From the NCBI RefSeq assembly GCF_003752365.1, contig NZ_RJUO01000004.1, positions 348,355-412,354 of the forward strand: a DNA stretch of 64,000 nt. Direction: 5' to 3'. The DNA comes from Frondihabitans sp. PhB188 (GTDB lineage Bacteria > Actinomycetota > Actinomycetes > Actinomycetales > Microbacteriaceae). Below the pieces are notes generated by a model that was not told the origin of the DNA, did no database searches, and was given only the letters and a program-made list of their open reading frames with translations. A program made the position numbers and the translations under genes. Numbering within the stretch: the first letter of the stretch is position 1; every line of letters starts with the position of its first letter. Positions 54,310 through 63,941 of this stretch are shown piece after piece.

Positions 54310-55938
54310 ATGAGTGAACCGCTCTACGATCAGCCGACCTACGACGACGGCACACCGCGCCCCGTCTACTCGCTCGACGACGCCTCCGATGCCGAGCCGG
54401 CCGGCGGCTGGACCCCGGCGCCCGTGGGCAGCCGACGCTGGTACCGCGAGCAGGAGCCGACATCTCCGCTCACCCCAGGTGTCGCCGCGTTCCACGAGGT
54501 GATAGTGCCCGAGTCGGCAGCCGCATTGGAGACGCAGGAACTCGGCCGCGCCCCCGAGAGCCCCCGTGTCTTCGACCTGCCCGCGCCGTCCGCGGCGCCG
54601 GCGTGGCCCGCGTCGTCGTTCCCGTCGGCCCCTGCCCCCGCGCCCGAGAGCGCCGCCCCCGCGTTCGCCGCCCCTGCACCCTCCGATGCCCCCGCCTGGG
54701 TCGGTACCCCCTCCGCCCTGCCCGCGCCCGCGGAGTCGAGCTTCGACCCCGCCGGCGCCGCCGCCCAGACGAACCTGAGCCACCACGCGCGGCACGACGC
54801 CGATAAGGACCTCATCGAGGCTCTCTGCCAGGTCGTCTTCCAGGGGGCGTCCGACCTCCACATCACGGTCGACGCCGCTCCGACGATCCGCGTCGACGGC
54901 CACCTCCAGCCTGCGATCTCGCCCACCCCGTGGGACCGCACCAAGGTCCAGACGGCACTGGCGAGCCTGCTCACCGCCGACCGCCAGGACCAGTTCGACA
55001 CCGAGCTCGAGCTCGACTTCGCCTACGCGCTCTCACCCGAGTCCCGCTTCCGCGTGAACTTCTACCAGCAGCGGGGTGTCCTAGGCGCTGTCTTCCGTCT
55101 CATCCCCACCGAGATCAAGACGCTCGACCAGCTCGGCATGGACCCGGTCATCGGCAAGTTCGCGGGCCTGCCCCGCGGTCTCGTCCTGGTGACCGGGCCG
55201 ACCGGTTCGGGCAAGTCGACGACTCTCGCCGCCCTCATCGACCTCGTCAACGAGACTCGGGCCGACCACATCGTGACGGTCGAGGACCCGATCGAGTTCA
55301 TGCACAAGCACAAGAAGGCGCTGGTCAATCAGCGCGAGGTCGGGGCCGACACCCACAGCTTCGCCAACGCGCTCAAGCACGTGCTGCGCCAGGACCCCGA
55401 CGTCATCCTGATCGGCGAGCTCCGCGACCTCGAGACCATCTCCGTCGCGCTGACCGCCGCCGAGACCGGCCACCTCGTCTTCGCGACCCTGCACACGCAG
55501 GACGCCGCCCAGACGATCGACCGCGTCATCGACGTGTTCCCGCCGCACCAGCAGGACCAGGTGCGCACGCAGCTCGCCTCGACGCTCCAGGGCGTCGTCT
55601 GCCAGACCCTCGTGCCCCGCGCCACCGGCCGCGGTCGCATCGTCGCCACGGAGATCATGATGATGACGCCTGCCGTCGGCAACCTGATCCGCGAGGGCAA
55701 GACCTACCAGATCTCCTCGTCGATGCAGGCGGGTCGCGATCTGGGTATGCACACGATGGACCAGGACCTCGCCGACCTGGTCAACTCCGGCAAGATCACC
55801 CTGAAGGCCGCCATGGAGAAGGTGCACGACGAGGAGGGCTTCCACCGCCTCGTCACGCGCACCGACACCGGGGCCGCTGCGGGCATGAACGCCGGCGGCA
55901 TCGACTTCGGCGACTCCTTCTCGAGGAACGAGCACTGA
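54310..55938 (+). CDS. pilT: Type IV pilus retraction ATPase PilT with long N-terminal extension
   Basis: ATPase that retracts pili. The core (residues about 165-520) has the PAS-like domain, Walker A GPTGSGKS at 296-303, VEDPIEF, the Walker B segment DPDVILIGELRDLET and the PilT hallmark AVGNLIREGK at 455-464; it lacks the zinc cysteines of PilB. In front are about 160 extra residues rich in Ala, Pro and acidic residues with the word WTPAPVGSRRWYREQEP. Usual PilT length is 345-375; here 542. The extension may bind a partner or keep the ATPase at the pole. AAAGGACAAG precedes the ATG. Confidence 0.93.
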   Translation: MSEPLYDQPTYDDGTPRPVYSLDDASDAEPAGGWTPAPVGSRRWYREQEPTSPLTPGVAAFHEVIVPESAAALETQELGRAPESPRVFDLPAPSAAPAWPASSFPSAPAPAPESAAPAFAAPAPSDAPAWVGTPSALPAPAESSFDPAGAAAQTNLSHHARHDADKDLIEALCQVVFQGASDLHITVDAAPTIRVDGHLQPAISPTPWDRTKVQTALASLLTADRQDQFDTELELDFAYALSPESRFRVNFYQQRGVLGAVFRLIPTEIKTLDQLGMDPVIGKFAGLPRGLVLVTGPTGSGKSTTLAALIDLVNETRADHIVTVEDPIEFMHKHKKALVNQREVGADTHSFANALKHVLRQDPDVILIGELRDLETISVALTAAETGHLVFATLHTQDAAQTIDRVIDVFPPHQQDQVRTQLASTLQGVVCQTLVPRATGRGRIVATEIMMMTPAVGNLIREGKTYQISSSMQAGRDLGMHTMDQDLADLVNSGKITLKAAMEKVHDEEGFHRLVTRTDTGAAAGMNAGGIDFGDSFSRNEH

Positions 55939-57164
55939 TGGCCGCCGCACTCACCTTCGCCTACCGCGGCCGCGACGCCGCAGGCAAGGTCGTCAAGGGA
56001 AAGGTCGAGGCCTCCAGCGAGGGCGCCGTCGTCACCCGCCTCCGCACGATGGGCGTCTCGCCCATCGCCATCTCGGAGTCGAGCGCGACGGGTCTCCAGC
56101 GCGAGATCTCGATTCCGGGCTTCTCGAAGGGCGTCAAGCTCAAGGACCTCGCCATCATGGCGCGCCAGATGTCGACGATGATCTCGTCGGGCCTGTCGCT
56201 GCTCAAGGCGCTGTCGATCCTCGCCGAGCAGACCGAGAACGAGAAGCTCGCCAAGATCCTGACCGAGGTGCGTGAGGACGTCGAGACCGGTGTGTCGTTC
56301 TCGGACGCGATCGGCAAGCACTCGCAGTGGCTTCCTCCGATCATGATCAACATGGTGCGCGCGGGTGAGACCGGCGGCTTCCTCGACGGCGCCCTGGACT
56401 CTCTCGCCGAGAACTTCGAGAAGGAGGTCAAGCTGACGAACACCATCAAGTCGGCCATGACCTATCCCGTCGTCGTCCTCTGCATGTCGCTGGTCGCCGT
56501 CGTCATCATGCTGACGTTCATCGTGCCGATCTTTGCGAAGATGTTCTCGTCGCTGGGCGGGAAGCTCCCGCTGCCGACGCAGCTGCTCGTCTACGCGTCG
56601 CATGCGATGGTCTACGTGATTCCGATCGCGATCGTCGTCATCATCGCCTTCTCGGCGTGGTGGCGTGTGAACAAGAACACGGACCGTGTCCGGTCGGTCG
56701 TCGATCCGCTCAAGCTCAAGCTGCCCGTGTTCGGCCCGCTGATCCAGAAGATCGCCATCTCCCGCTTCAGCCGCAACTTCTCCAACATGATCGCCGCCGG
56801 CGTGCCGATCCTGACCGCACTCCGCATCGTCGGCGAGGTCTCCGGCAACTACGTGCTGCAGAAGGCGCTCGTCGATGTGGCCGAGTCGGTGCGTCAGGGC
56901 GAGTCGATCGCCGTGCCGCTGACTGAGGCCGGCGTGTTCCCCGCGATGGTCACGCAGATGATCTCCGTCGGCGAGGACGCCGGATCGCTCGAGACGATGC
57001 TCGAGAAGATCGCGACGTTCTACGACGACGAGGTCCAGGCGACCACCGAAGCGCTCACCTCGCTCATCGAGCCGCTCCTCATCGCCTTCCTGGGCGTCGT
57101 GGTCGGCGGAATGATCGTGGCCCTGTACCTGCCGATCTTCCAGATCACGTCGCTGATCAAGTAG
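55938..57164 (+). CDS. pilC: Type IV pilus inner-membrane platform protein PilC
   Basis: Membrane platform on which PilB and PilT act. The 408-residue protein has two cytoplasmic GspF domains, each followed by membrane helices at about 172-192, 222-240 and 375-395, with the family segment ARQMSTMISSGLSLLKALSI and its repeat SRNFSNMIAAGVPILTALRI. The ATG overlaps the pilT stop (TGATG). Confidence 0.95.
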   Translation: MAAALTFAYRGRDAAGKVVKGKVEASSEGAVVTRLRTMGVSPIAISESSATGLQREISIPGFSKGVKLKDLAIMARQMSTMISSGLSLLKALSILAEQTENEKLAKILTEVREDVETGVSFSDAIGKHSQWLPPIMINMVRAGETGGFLDGALDSLAENFEKEVKLTNTIKSAMTYPVVVLCMSLVAVVIMLTFIVPIFAKMFSSLGGKLPLPTQLLVYASHAMVYVIPIAIVVIIAFSAWWRVNKNTDRVRSVVDPLKLKLPVFGPLIQKIAISRFSRNFSNMIAAGVPILTALRIVGEVSGNYVLQKALVDVAESVRQGESIAVPLTEAGVFPAMVTQMISVGEDAGSLETMLEKIATFYDDEVQATTEALTSLIEPLLIAFLGVVVGGMIVALYLPIFQITSLIK

Positions 57165-57509
57165 CCGTGAGCCTCGTCCTCCGCCGGCGCCGCCTCAACG
57201 GCATGACGGCCGAACTGCGTCTCGTGCAGGGGCACTGACCTCAAGGCAACGCGTGTCGCCCATCGCCATCACGGCGGTGGGCGTTCGTGTACCCCGGTCG
57301 GGGGTGGTGTTGTGTTCCTGTGAAAAACACCCCTGACCAGGGGATACGACACGCCGCCACCGCCCCGTACTGGGGACACGAAATCTGGGAAAACCCCCCG
57401 GACAAGGGATTCTGTACCCCCTCGCCTGCCGCATAACGTCTCTCTTGGCAGGCAGAGCTTGCCTCCGCCACACCTCTCAATCCACCACCATCCCGAAACG
57501 GAAGAACTC
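57165..57509. promoter_or_regulatory. Pilin upstream region with arrayed GC palindromes
   Basis: This 345-base gap contains CCCC-N5-GGGG units at 57292-57304 (GGTCG centre), 57330-57343 (six-base centre), 57363-57375 (GTACT centre) and a weaker CCCCCC-N6-GGG at 57394-57408, spaced 33-38 bases apart, about three to four helix turns. A promoter near 57430 is likely but no box is convincing. Open frames on the minus strand are not protein-like. Confidence 0.5.
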
Positions 57510-57980
57510 ATGTACGCAGTGCTCATGGGCAAGCTCAACGCCCGCCGCAAGAACCTCACGCAGGACACCGACAAGGGCTTCACGCTCATCGAGCTCCTCG
57601 TGGTCGTCATCATCATCGGCATCCTCGCCGCGATCGCCATCCCGGTCTACCTGGGTGTGCAGAACTCGTCGAAGGACGCCGGCGTGAAGTCGGACCTCAC
57701 CAACGCCAAGACCGCTCTCATCGCCTACCAGACGGACTCCGGTTCGTTCCCGACCACGACCGCCGGCGGCACCCTGACCAAGGCGACCACGTTCGGCGGC
57801 AAGGACTACGGCTTCACCACCGGGTCTGGTTCGATTCTCTCCAACACGGCCCTGTCGTCCACCTCCACCTCGTTCTGCCTCTACGAGAAGGCCCTGAGCG
57901 ACTCGAGCAAGTACTTCTTCGTAACGGACACGAACGGCGTCAGCTCTTCGTCCGTCGCACTCGCTGACATCTGCAAGTAA
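57510..57980 (+). CDS. pilA: Major type IV pilin
   Basis: Prepilin of the pilus fibre. The 156-residue protein has a 23-residue leader ending DKG, then the mature start FTLIELLVVVIIIGILAAIA, with the assembly residue E28 at mature position 5. The head domain is Ser/Thr/Gly-rich and has a C-terminal pair of cysteines (SFCLYE and ADICK) that could form the D-loop disulphide. GGAAG precedes the ATG at 57510. It has its own long upstream region and a strong terminator, fitting high, separate expression. Confidence 0.95.
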   Translation: MYAVLMGKLNARRKNLTQDTDKGFTLIELLVVVIIIGILAAIAIPVYLGVQNSSKDAGVKSDLTNAKTALIAYQTDSGSFPTTTAGGTLTKATTFGGKDYGFTTGSGSILSNTALSSTSTSFCLYEKALSDSSKYFFVTDTNGVSSSSVALADICK

Positions 57981-57994
57981 GCATCATCTGAGCC

Positions 57995-58024
57995 GGGGCG
58001 GCACGGTGTGGACCGTGCCGCCCC
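57995..58024 (+). terminator. Terminator after major pilin gene
   Basis: GGGGCGGCACGGT (57995-58007) and ACCGTGCCGCCCC (58012-58024) form a perfect 13-bp stem with a GTGG loop, 14 bases after the stop. Confidence 0.85.
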
Positions 58025-58100
58025 ATCTCGGCGAGACACCCCGCTCCACCACTGCAACGCCCGACACGACTTCAGCACGACACCGTAGGGAGGTGACCCC

Positions 58101-59507
58101 ATGATCGCTCTGATCGCCCGGCTTCGCCGCACTCGCATCGCTGGTGACGCAGGAATGACGCTGATCGAGGTCATCATCGCCCTCACGATCTTCGCCGTCA
58201 TCACTGTCGGTGCCATCACAGCCATCGGCACCGCGCTGATAATGACCCGCGACAACCGCAGCCGCGAGGTCGCCGCCAACCTCGCCTCGCAGACCATCGA
58301 CTCGGCTCGCAACACCACCGACATCTTCGCCCTGGCGAGCAGCAAGCAGAAGTTCACACTCAGCGGCACCACGTACACCGTCACGCAGGCGGTCGCCTGG
58401 GTCACGACTGCCGGCGTCGACTCCCTCTGCACGACCGCTGCCAACAAGGGCAACGGCGCCCTGTTCTACAAGCACGTCAATGTAACCGTCTCGTGGTCGT
58501 CGCAGAAGTCGACCACCAGCGCCGTCCGCGCCGACACGATCATCGCTCCCACGAGCAAGATCAACGACCCGTCCACGGGGACGATACTCATCTCGGTCAC
58601 CGGCAGCACCGGCGTCGGCGTCTCCGGAGTCACTGCGAACGTGACGGTCGACACCGACACGGCCAATAACACCGGCAGCGCCCTCGACACCAGCTCGCAG
58701 CCCAGCCTCACCAACAGCGATGGTTGCGCGGTGGCGATCAAGGTCGTCCCCGGCACCTACGACGTCACGCTCGCAACCGCCTCCGGCCAGAATGACGTCG
58801 ACCCCGATCAGAACCCGACGCCCCAGAAGACCGTGACGGTCGCGGCCGGCGACTCGATCGGCGTGTCCTTCAGCTACGACGCAGCCGACGACTACTCGAT
58901 GACCTATGCCAACTACGCGGCGAATTACTCCGGCACGGCGCTCGTCCCTACTGATCTCGACACGACCATCCTCACGACCGGTCGCACCTACACGGCGCCG
59001 ACGCCTGCTTCCGACCAGCTTCTCTACCCGACCAGCGCCGGCTACACCTTCCTGGCCGGCACCTACGTGCCCGCGGGCGGCTCGGCGACCTCGTGCCTCT
59101 CTCCCGACCCGGAGTCCTGGCCGAAGTCATCGACGAACAAGGTCGGTCAGCGCCCCGCGCCGGTCGCGGCCGACCCTACCCTGAAAGCGGCATCCGTCCA
59201 GGTTCCGATGGGCGTGACGACGATCGCTGTGAAGAGCACTGACAAGGTGATTCAGGCCAAGACCACGACCGCCGCGAACGGCGACCCCGGTTGCGCAGCG
59301 ACACAGACCTACAACTTCACCAAGTCAGGCAACGGCACCTCGGCAACGATCGCGCTGCCCTACGGCACCTGGGCGATCACTAGCGGATCGAGCACGTCGG
59401 CGCTGTCGAAGGTGACCATCGGCTCCCTCGTCGGCAGCATCCTGGGCATCCTCGCCCCGGGTTCCAGCTCGACGAATGTCGTGACCCTCGACCCAAGAGT
59501 CAACTGA
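58101..59507 (+). CDS. Large PilV-like minor pilin
   Basis: A 468-residue protein with a prepilin start: leader to G18 (GDAG), then MTLIEVIIALTIFAVI with E23 at mature position 5. The head is unusually large for a minor pilin: residues about 145-250 contain a carboxypeptidase-regulatory/Ig-like module (GTILISVTGSTGVGVSGVTA, ending GTYDVTLATASGQ) and a second similar part near the end (GTWAITSGSS). GGAGGTGACCCC precedes the ATG. It is likely a tip or initiation pilin with a binding domain. It is followed by the PilW-like gene with a one-base overlap. Confidence 0.85.
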   Translation: MIALIARLRRTRIAGDAGMTLIEVIIALTIFAVITVGAITAIGTALIMTRDNRSREVAANLASQTIDSARNTTDIFALASSKQKFTLSGTTYTVTQAVAWVTTAGVDSLCTTAANKGNGALFYKHVNVTVSWSSQKSTTSAVRADTIIAPTSKINDPSTGTILISVTGSTGVGVSGVTANVTVDTDTANNTGSALDTSSQPSLTNSDGCAVAIKVVPGTYDVTLATASGQNDVDPDQNPTPQKTVTVAAGDSIGVSFSYDAADDYSMTYANYAANYSGTALVPTDLDTTILTTGRTYTAPTPASDQLLYPTSAGYTFLAGTYVPAGGSATSCLSPDPESWPKSSTNKVGQRPAPVAADPTLKAASVQVPMGVTTIAVKSTDKVIQAKTTTAANGDPGCAATQTYNFTKSGNGTSATIALPYGTWAITSGSSTSALSKVTIGSLVGSILGILAPGSSSTNVVTLDPRVN

Positions 59508-60193
59508 TGGGTGTCGTCCGGCGGCTCCCCGCGCGCCGTCTCGACGACCGCGGCGTCAGCCTTGCGGAGTTGCTCGTGACGATCATGATCTTCGGCATCG
59601 TCCTCACGGTCGTGACGGGGATGTTCGTCTCCCTCACGCGCGTCACGACTCAGGCCAACGCCACAGACCAGAACGTCCGCCAGGTGTCGAACGGCATGAA
59701 CGAGCTCGCCCGGGAGATCCGCGGAGCCGTCAACAACCCGGTTCCGAACGTCGCCGACGCGGCGTCCTTTAGCGTCGCAACCACCGAGTCGATGACGTTC
59801 TCGACCGCAGTCAACCAGTCGGGCTCGACCGCCCAGCCGCAGCTGGTCACCTTCGCGCTTGCCGCAAACCGCAGCCTCGTCGAGACCAAGACCGCCGCCG
59901 TCGCGTACCAGACCTCCTACTGGCAGTTCACGGGCGCCGTCTCCAAGCGCACCCTCACGGGTCCGGTGTCCGCCTCGTCCGCGTCCGTGCCGGTGCTGTT
60001 CCAGTACTTCGACTCGACGGGCACTCAGCTCACTCCGAACGCCCAGGGCGCCCTGACGGGGACTCAGATGGGCAACATCTCGACCGTCACCGTCACGCTC
60101 ACGATCAAGAGCACCAGGGCCGGTGACACCGGGGTCACGCTGGTCAACTCGGTCGGCACTCCGAACCTCACTCCGACTGGAGCCGTCTCATGA
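59507..60193 (+). CDS. PilW-like minor pilin
   Basis: A 228-residue protein with a prepilin start: leader ending G16 (LDDRG), mature start VSLAELLVTIMIFGIVLTVV with E21 at mature position 5. The head is a beta-rich domain with no cysteines. It overlaps both neighbours and lies in the V-W-X order common to minor-pilin operons. Confidence 0.82.
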   Translation: MGVVRRLPARRLDDRGVSLAELLVTIMIFGIVLTVVTGMFVSLTRVTTQANATDQNVRQVSNGMNELAREIRGAVNNPVPNVADAASFSVATTESMTFSTAVNQSGSTAQPQLVTFALAANRSLVETKTAAVAYQTSYWQFTGAVSKRTLTGPVSASSASVPVLFQYFDSTGTQLTPNAQGALTGTQMGNISTVTVTLTIKSTRAGDTGVTLVNSVGTPNLTPTGAVS

Positions 60194-62001
60194 AGCGCAT
60201 CCGCCGCATCCTGAACCTGGAGCGCAAGCCCGACGAAGAGGGCATGGCTCTGGCCATCGCCCTCATTTTCGGCATGATCATCATGATCATGGCGGCCACC
60301 GCCCTGTCTGTCGCTTCGAGCGGTCTCAAGAAGGCCGACACCGATCAGGACTGGAACGGCGCTCTCGCCGCCGCATACGCCGGCGTGCAGGAGTACCAGT
60401 CGCGGCTGTCGAATGACAACACGTACCAGCAGTACGGCAACCCCGCGGCCGCCTTCAGCGCCACGAGCGCCGGCTCGCTGACCCTTCCCACCGGAACGCA
60501 GACGAACCCCGCCTTCGGCGTGGGCAAGTCCGGCACCTGGGCGACCGTGGCCGGCAGCACTGGCAGTGCCATCTCGACCGCAACCTTCCGCTACGAGGTC
60601 GACAACTCCCAGTACACGAACTTCGGCACCCTGCGCCTTCGCTCCACCGGCCGTGTCGGCACCACCACGCGCTCAGTCGTCGCCGATCTCCGCCAGGACG
60701 GATTCATCGACTACCTCTACTTCACGAACTACGAGTTCCAGGACCCTCAGCAGACTGGCAAGCCGACGACCGGCTCGAGCAGCTGCCTCAAGTACGCCTA
60801 CCAGGGCCGGCCCTCGGGCTGCGGTGAGATCGCATTCGGTGGTGGCGACGTCATCGCCGGGCCGGCGCACTCGAACGACACGATGCGCATCTGCCAGGCC
60901 TCCTTCACGACGAAGGTGACGTCGTCGAATCCGGCCACGACCGGGCTCCGTTATACCGCCAAGGACTCGAACGGCGCTACCTGCACCGGGCAGAAGTTCC
61001 CGGGATCGACCACTCAGCCTGGCCTCGAGTCGAGCATCGACATGCCGACCACGCTCGCGTTGCCGAAGCGCGAGACGGAGAACGACCTTCCGACCGACGT
61101 GCCCCGCCCGGGCTGCCTCTACACAGGCCCGACCGACATCGTCTTCAATGCCGACGGCACCATGACGGTCAAGTCGCCCTACACGAAGAAGACGCGCACG
61201 AACGCCGCCGGCACCAGCGGCTCGGCCCTCGCAGACTGTGGTATTCCCGGGACGGGGACCGGCCAGCTCGGCTCCACCGCCGGTGCCACCTTCACCGTGC
61301 CGGCGAACAACCTCGTGTATGTGCAGAACGTGCCCACCACCTCTTCCGACGTCAACTACACCTCGACGACAGCGAGCGGCATGTCGACGACGAGCTGCTC
61401 GAACAACCACGTCGGGTATCCCATCGTGAACTCGTCGAACGCGCAGCTGAGCGAGGTCGTCCCGACCACGACCGGCGGCTACGGCTCGGCGAGCCCGTGC
61501 GCCTACGGCGCGCGCAATGGCGACGCGTTCGTGAAGGGCAGCTTCCACGGGCAGCTCACCATCGCCACCGACAACTACGTCTACGTGACAAACGACCTGA
61601 CATACGTGGACTCCAACTCTGACATCCTCGGCCTGATCGGCACGAACAACGTGTTCGTCTACAACCCGGTCAAATTGCAGAACGGCAGCTACGTGTCGCT
61701 GCTCGGTGACTCCGGCCGCGAGATCGACGCCGCGATCCTGTCGAGCTCCCACTCGTTCGTCGTCCAGAACTTCGACCGCGGTGGCAGTCGTGGCACCCTG
61801 ACTGTCAAGGGCTCCATCGCGCAGAACTTTCGAGGCATCGCGAGCAACGGCGCCAACGGCTACATCAAGAACTACGGCTACGACGCCCGGCTCCGCTACC
61901 TGGCGCCGCCGAAGTTCCTCAGCCCGGTCACGACGTCTTACGGCGTGACGACGCTGACCGAGGCGAAGACCGCGTACGCGGCAGACGGAACGCCCCAGTG
62001 A
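60190..62001 (+). CDS. Large PilX-like minor pilin
   Basis: A 603-residue protein with a short leader (G18 in PDEEG) and a hydrophobic helix MALAIALIFGMIIMIMAAT lacking the usual Glu at mature position 5, as in PilX/GspK proteins at the fibre tip. The very large exported part is Ser/Thr/Gly-rich with several cysteines and repeats a solenoid-like pattern near the end (GDAFVKGSFHGQLTIATDNY). Bacterial PilX proteins are usually below 200 residues, so this is probably a tip adhesin. The ATG overlaps the PilW-like stop. Confidence 0.82.
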   Translation: MKRIRRILNLERKPDEEGMALAIALIFGMIIMIMAATALSVASSGLKKADTDQDWNGALAAAYAGVQEYQSRLSNDNTYQQYGNPAAAFSATSAGSLTLPTGTQTNPAFGVGKSGTWATVAGSTGSAISTATFRYEVDNSQYTNFGTLRLRSTGRVGTTTRSVVADLRQDGFIDYLYFTNYEFQDPQQTGKPTTGSSSCLKYAYQGRPSGCGEIAFGGGDVIAGPAHSNDTMRICQASFTTKVTSSNPATTGLRYTAKDSNGATCTGQKFPGSTTQPGLESSIDMPTTLALPKRETENDLPTDVPRPGCLYTGPTDIVFNADGTMTVKSPYTKKTRTNAAGTSGSALADCGIPGTGTGQLGSTAGATFTVPANNLVYVQNVPTTSSDVNYTSTTASGMSTTSCSNNHVGYPIVNSSNAQLSEVVPTTTGGYGSASPCAYGARNGDAFVKGSFHGQLTIATDNYVYVTNDLTYVDSNSDILGLIGTNNVFVYNPVKLQNGSYVSLLGDSGREIDAAILSSSHSFVVQNFDRGGSRGTLTVKGSIAQNFRGIASNGANGYIKNYGYDARLRYLAPPKFLSPVTTSYGVTTLTEAKTAYAADGTPQ

Positions 62002-62846
62002 TCGCCGCCACGATGCCGTGGGCTCTCGCCGTCGCCGTCTTGGGTGGAGGATTCGGGCTCCTGATCGGCTCCTTCCTCAACGTCGTCGTCTACCGGGTAC
62101 CGAATGGCATGTCGGTGGTCTCGCCACCGAGCGCGTGCCCCGGCTGCCACTCCGAGATCAAGGCGTACGACAACGTGCCCGTGCTCTCGTGGCTTGCCCT
62201 GCGCGGCAAGTGCCGTTCGTGCCACGAGCCGATCTCGGCCCGCTACCCGCTGGTCGAGGCCACGACGGGCGTGTTCTTCGTCGTCGTCGCCATCCGCTTC
62301 CTCCCTCACGGCCTCCTCAGCGAGGCGCCGGCGAACTTCGGCGCGAGTCTTCTCGCTCTCGTCGCCTTCCTCTACCTCGCAGCCATCAGCGTCGCGCTAG
62401 GTCTCATCGACCTCGACGTGCACCGCCTCCCGCGGGCCATCGTGCTTCCCGCCTACGCTGTCGGCGCGGTGCTGCTCGGTGCATCGTCCGCTCTCACCGG
62501 CGATTGGACAGCGCTGCTCCGCGCAGCCATCGGCATGGGCTCCCTCGGGCTGTTCTACGCTCTCGCCTGGTTCTTCTACCCGGCCGGTATGGGCTTCGGC
62601 GATGTAACACTCGCCGGAGTCCTCGGTCTCTTCCTCGGTTGGCTCGGATGGGGACCGCTCGCGGTCGGCGCATTCTCTGCCTTCCTCTTCGGTGGGGTCT
62701 TCTCCATCGCGTTGATCGCCCTCAAGCGAATCGGGAGGAAGGGCGGGATCCCCTTCGGTCCCTGGATGCTCGTGGGTGCGTGGGTCGGCGTGTTCGTCGG
62801 CCCGGCCGTCTGGCACGGCTACCTCTCCCTCCTCGGCGTGGCCTAG
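61998..62846 (+). CDS. pilD: Prepilin peptidase / N-methyltransferase PilD
   Basis: Membrane aspartic protease that removes prepilin leaders and methylates the new N-terminus. The 282-residue protein has the N-terminal motif GSFLNVVVYRVP, zinc cysteines C47, C50, C72, C75, and the catalytic aspartates in GLIDLDVHRLP (D138/D140) and GMGFGDV (D202), with about eight membrane helices. It starts with a GTG overlapping the PilX-like stop. It should process the four prepilins upstream. Confidence 0.94.
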   Translation: MIAATMPWALAVAVLGGGFGLLIGSFLNVVVYRVPNGMSVVSPPSACPGCHSEIKAYDNVPVLSWLALRGKCRSCHEPISARYPLVEATTGVFFVVVAIRFLPHGLLSEAPANFGASLLALVAFLYLAAISVALGLIDLDVHRLPRAIVLPAYAVGAVLLGASSALTGDWTALLRAAIGMGSLGLFYALAWFFYPAGMGFGDVTLAGVLGLFLGWLGWGPLAVGAFSAFLFGGVFSIALIALKRIGRKGGIPFGPWMLVGAWVGVFVGPAVWHGYLSLLGVA

Positions 62847-62891
62847 CGGCCCGGCGAGAACAGAACAGTTCCAGGAAGCGAGTTCGTTCCA

Positions 62892-63941
62892 ATGAGCAAG
62901 AACATCGTGGGTGTCGACATCGGCACCAGCAGCCTCCGTGCTGTCGAGATCTCGGGCGCCGCTTCGGCGAAGCCGACTCTCGTCCGCTACGGCGAAGTGC
63001 CGTTGCCCGACGGGGCGGTGAGCCGAGGAGAAGTCCTCGAGCCGCAGACCGTCGCGCAGGCCCTCAAGACCCTCTGGTCGCAGTCCGGCTTCAAGAGCAA
63101 GCAGGTCGTGCTCGGCATGGGCAATCAGCGCGTGCTCGCCCGTGATCTCACGGTCGCCAAGGCGTCCAAGGCCCGTATCAAGGAGTCCCTGCCCTTCCAG
63201 GTGCAGGACATGCTCCCCGTGCCCGTCGCGGATGCCCTCCTCGACTTCTACCCGGTGTCCGAGGGCATCGGCGAGCACGGGCCGGTCATCAACGGCCTCC
63301 TCATCGCCGCTGTCAAAGACGCCGTGCTCGGCAACGTGCGCGCATCCAAGCTCGCCGGCCTGAACACCGTCGGCGTCGATTTGATCCCGTTCGCGGTGTC
63401 GCGTCTGCTCGTGACGGGAGCGGGGACTTCTGGGACCGTGGCCCTGGTGGAGATCGGCGCCACCACCACGTCGGTCGTGCTCCTCTCGAACGGCGTCCCT
63501 CAATTCGTGCGCATCATCCCGAGCGGCGGCGACGACGTCACCGGCGATCTGGCCTCGCGCCTTGAGATTCCGCGTGAGCTCGCCGAGGGCGCTAAGCGCA
63601 CGCTCGGCCTGACTCCAAGCACCGACACCAAAGAAGACAAGACGGCCTCGGCCGTCATCTTCGAGACGGTCAACGAGCTCCTCGGCAGCCTCCGCAACAC
63701 GATCAGCTATTACGCGAACACGCGCCCGACCGAGACGGTGAGCCACATCATCCTGACCGGCGGTGGCGCCCAGCTCATCGGTCTGAAGGATGCGCTCCAG
63801 GAGGTCACCCGCCTCGATGTCGTCAGCGCCGATCCCCTTCGTGGTTTCTCACCGTCGAAATCGTCCGCCGATCTGAAGGCCCGTGCCAACGTGTCGTCGT
63901 ACACGGTGGCGCTCGGTCTGGCCCTCGGGAGCGCAGCATGA
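62892..63941 (+). CDS. pilM: Type IV pilus assembly protein PilM
   Basis: Actin-like cytoplasmic protein that recruits PilN and links to the PilB motor. The 349-residue protein has the ATP-binding phosphate loop VGVDIGTSSLRAVEIS at residues 6-21, the second phosphate-binding segment VALVEIGATTTSVVLLSNG and the adenosine motif ILTGGGAQLIGLKDAL. The gene is 45 bases after pilD and overlaps the next gene (ATGA). Confidence 0.94.
   Translation: MSKNIVGVDIGTSSLRAVEISGAASAKPTLVRYGEVPLPDGAVSRGEVLEPQTVAQALKTLWSQSGFKSKQVVLGMGNQRVLARDLTVAKASKARIKESLPFQVQDMLPVPVADALLDFYPVSEGIGEHGPVINGLLIAAVKDAVLGNVRASKLAGLNTVGVDLIPFAVSRLLVTGAGTSGTVALVEIGATTTSVVLLSNGVPQFVRIIPSGGDDVTGDLASRLEIPRELAEGAKRTLGLTPSTDTKEDKTASAVIFETVNELLGSLRNTISYYANTRPTETVSHIILTGGGAQLIGLKDALQEVTRLDVVSADPLRGFSPSKSSADLKARANVSSYTVALGLALGSAA

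Noticed and set aside
57330-57380. GACAC words near the palindromes as WhiA binding sites
   Set aside because: The five-base word is expected about once per kilobase per strand at this GC content; no further support.
57195-57473. Minus-strand small open frames upstream of the pilin gene
   Set aside because: They are created by the CCCC/GGGG palindromes and look unlike proteins.
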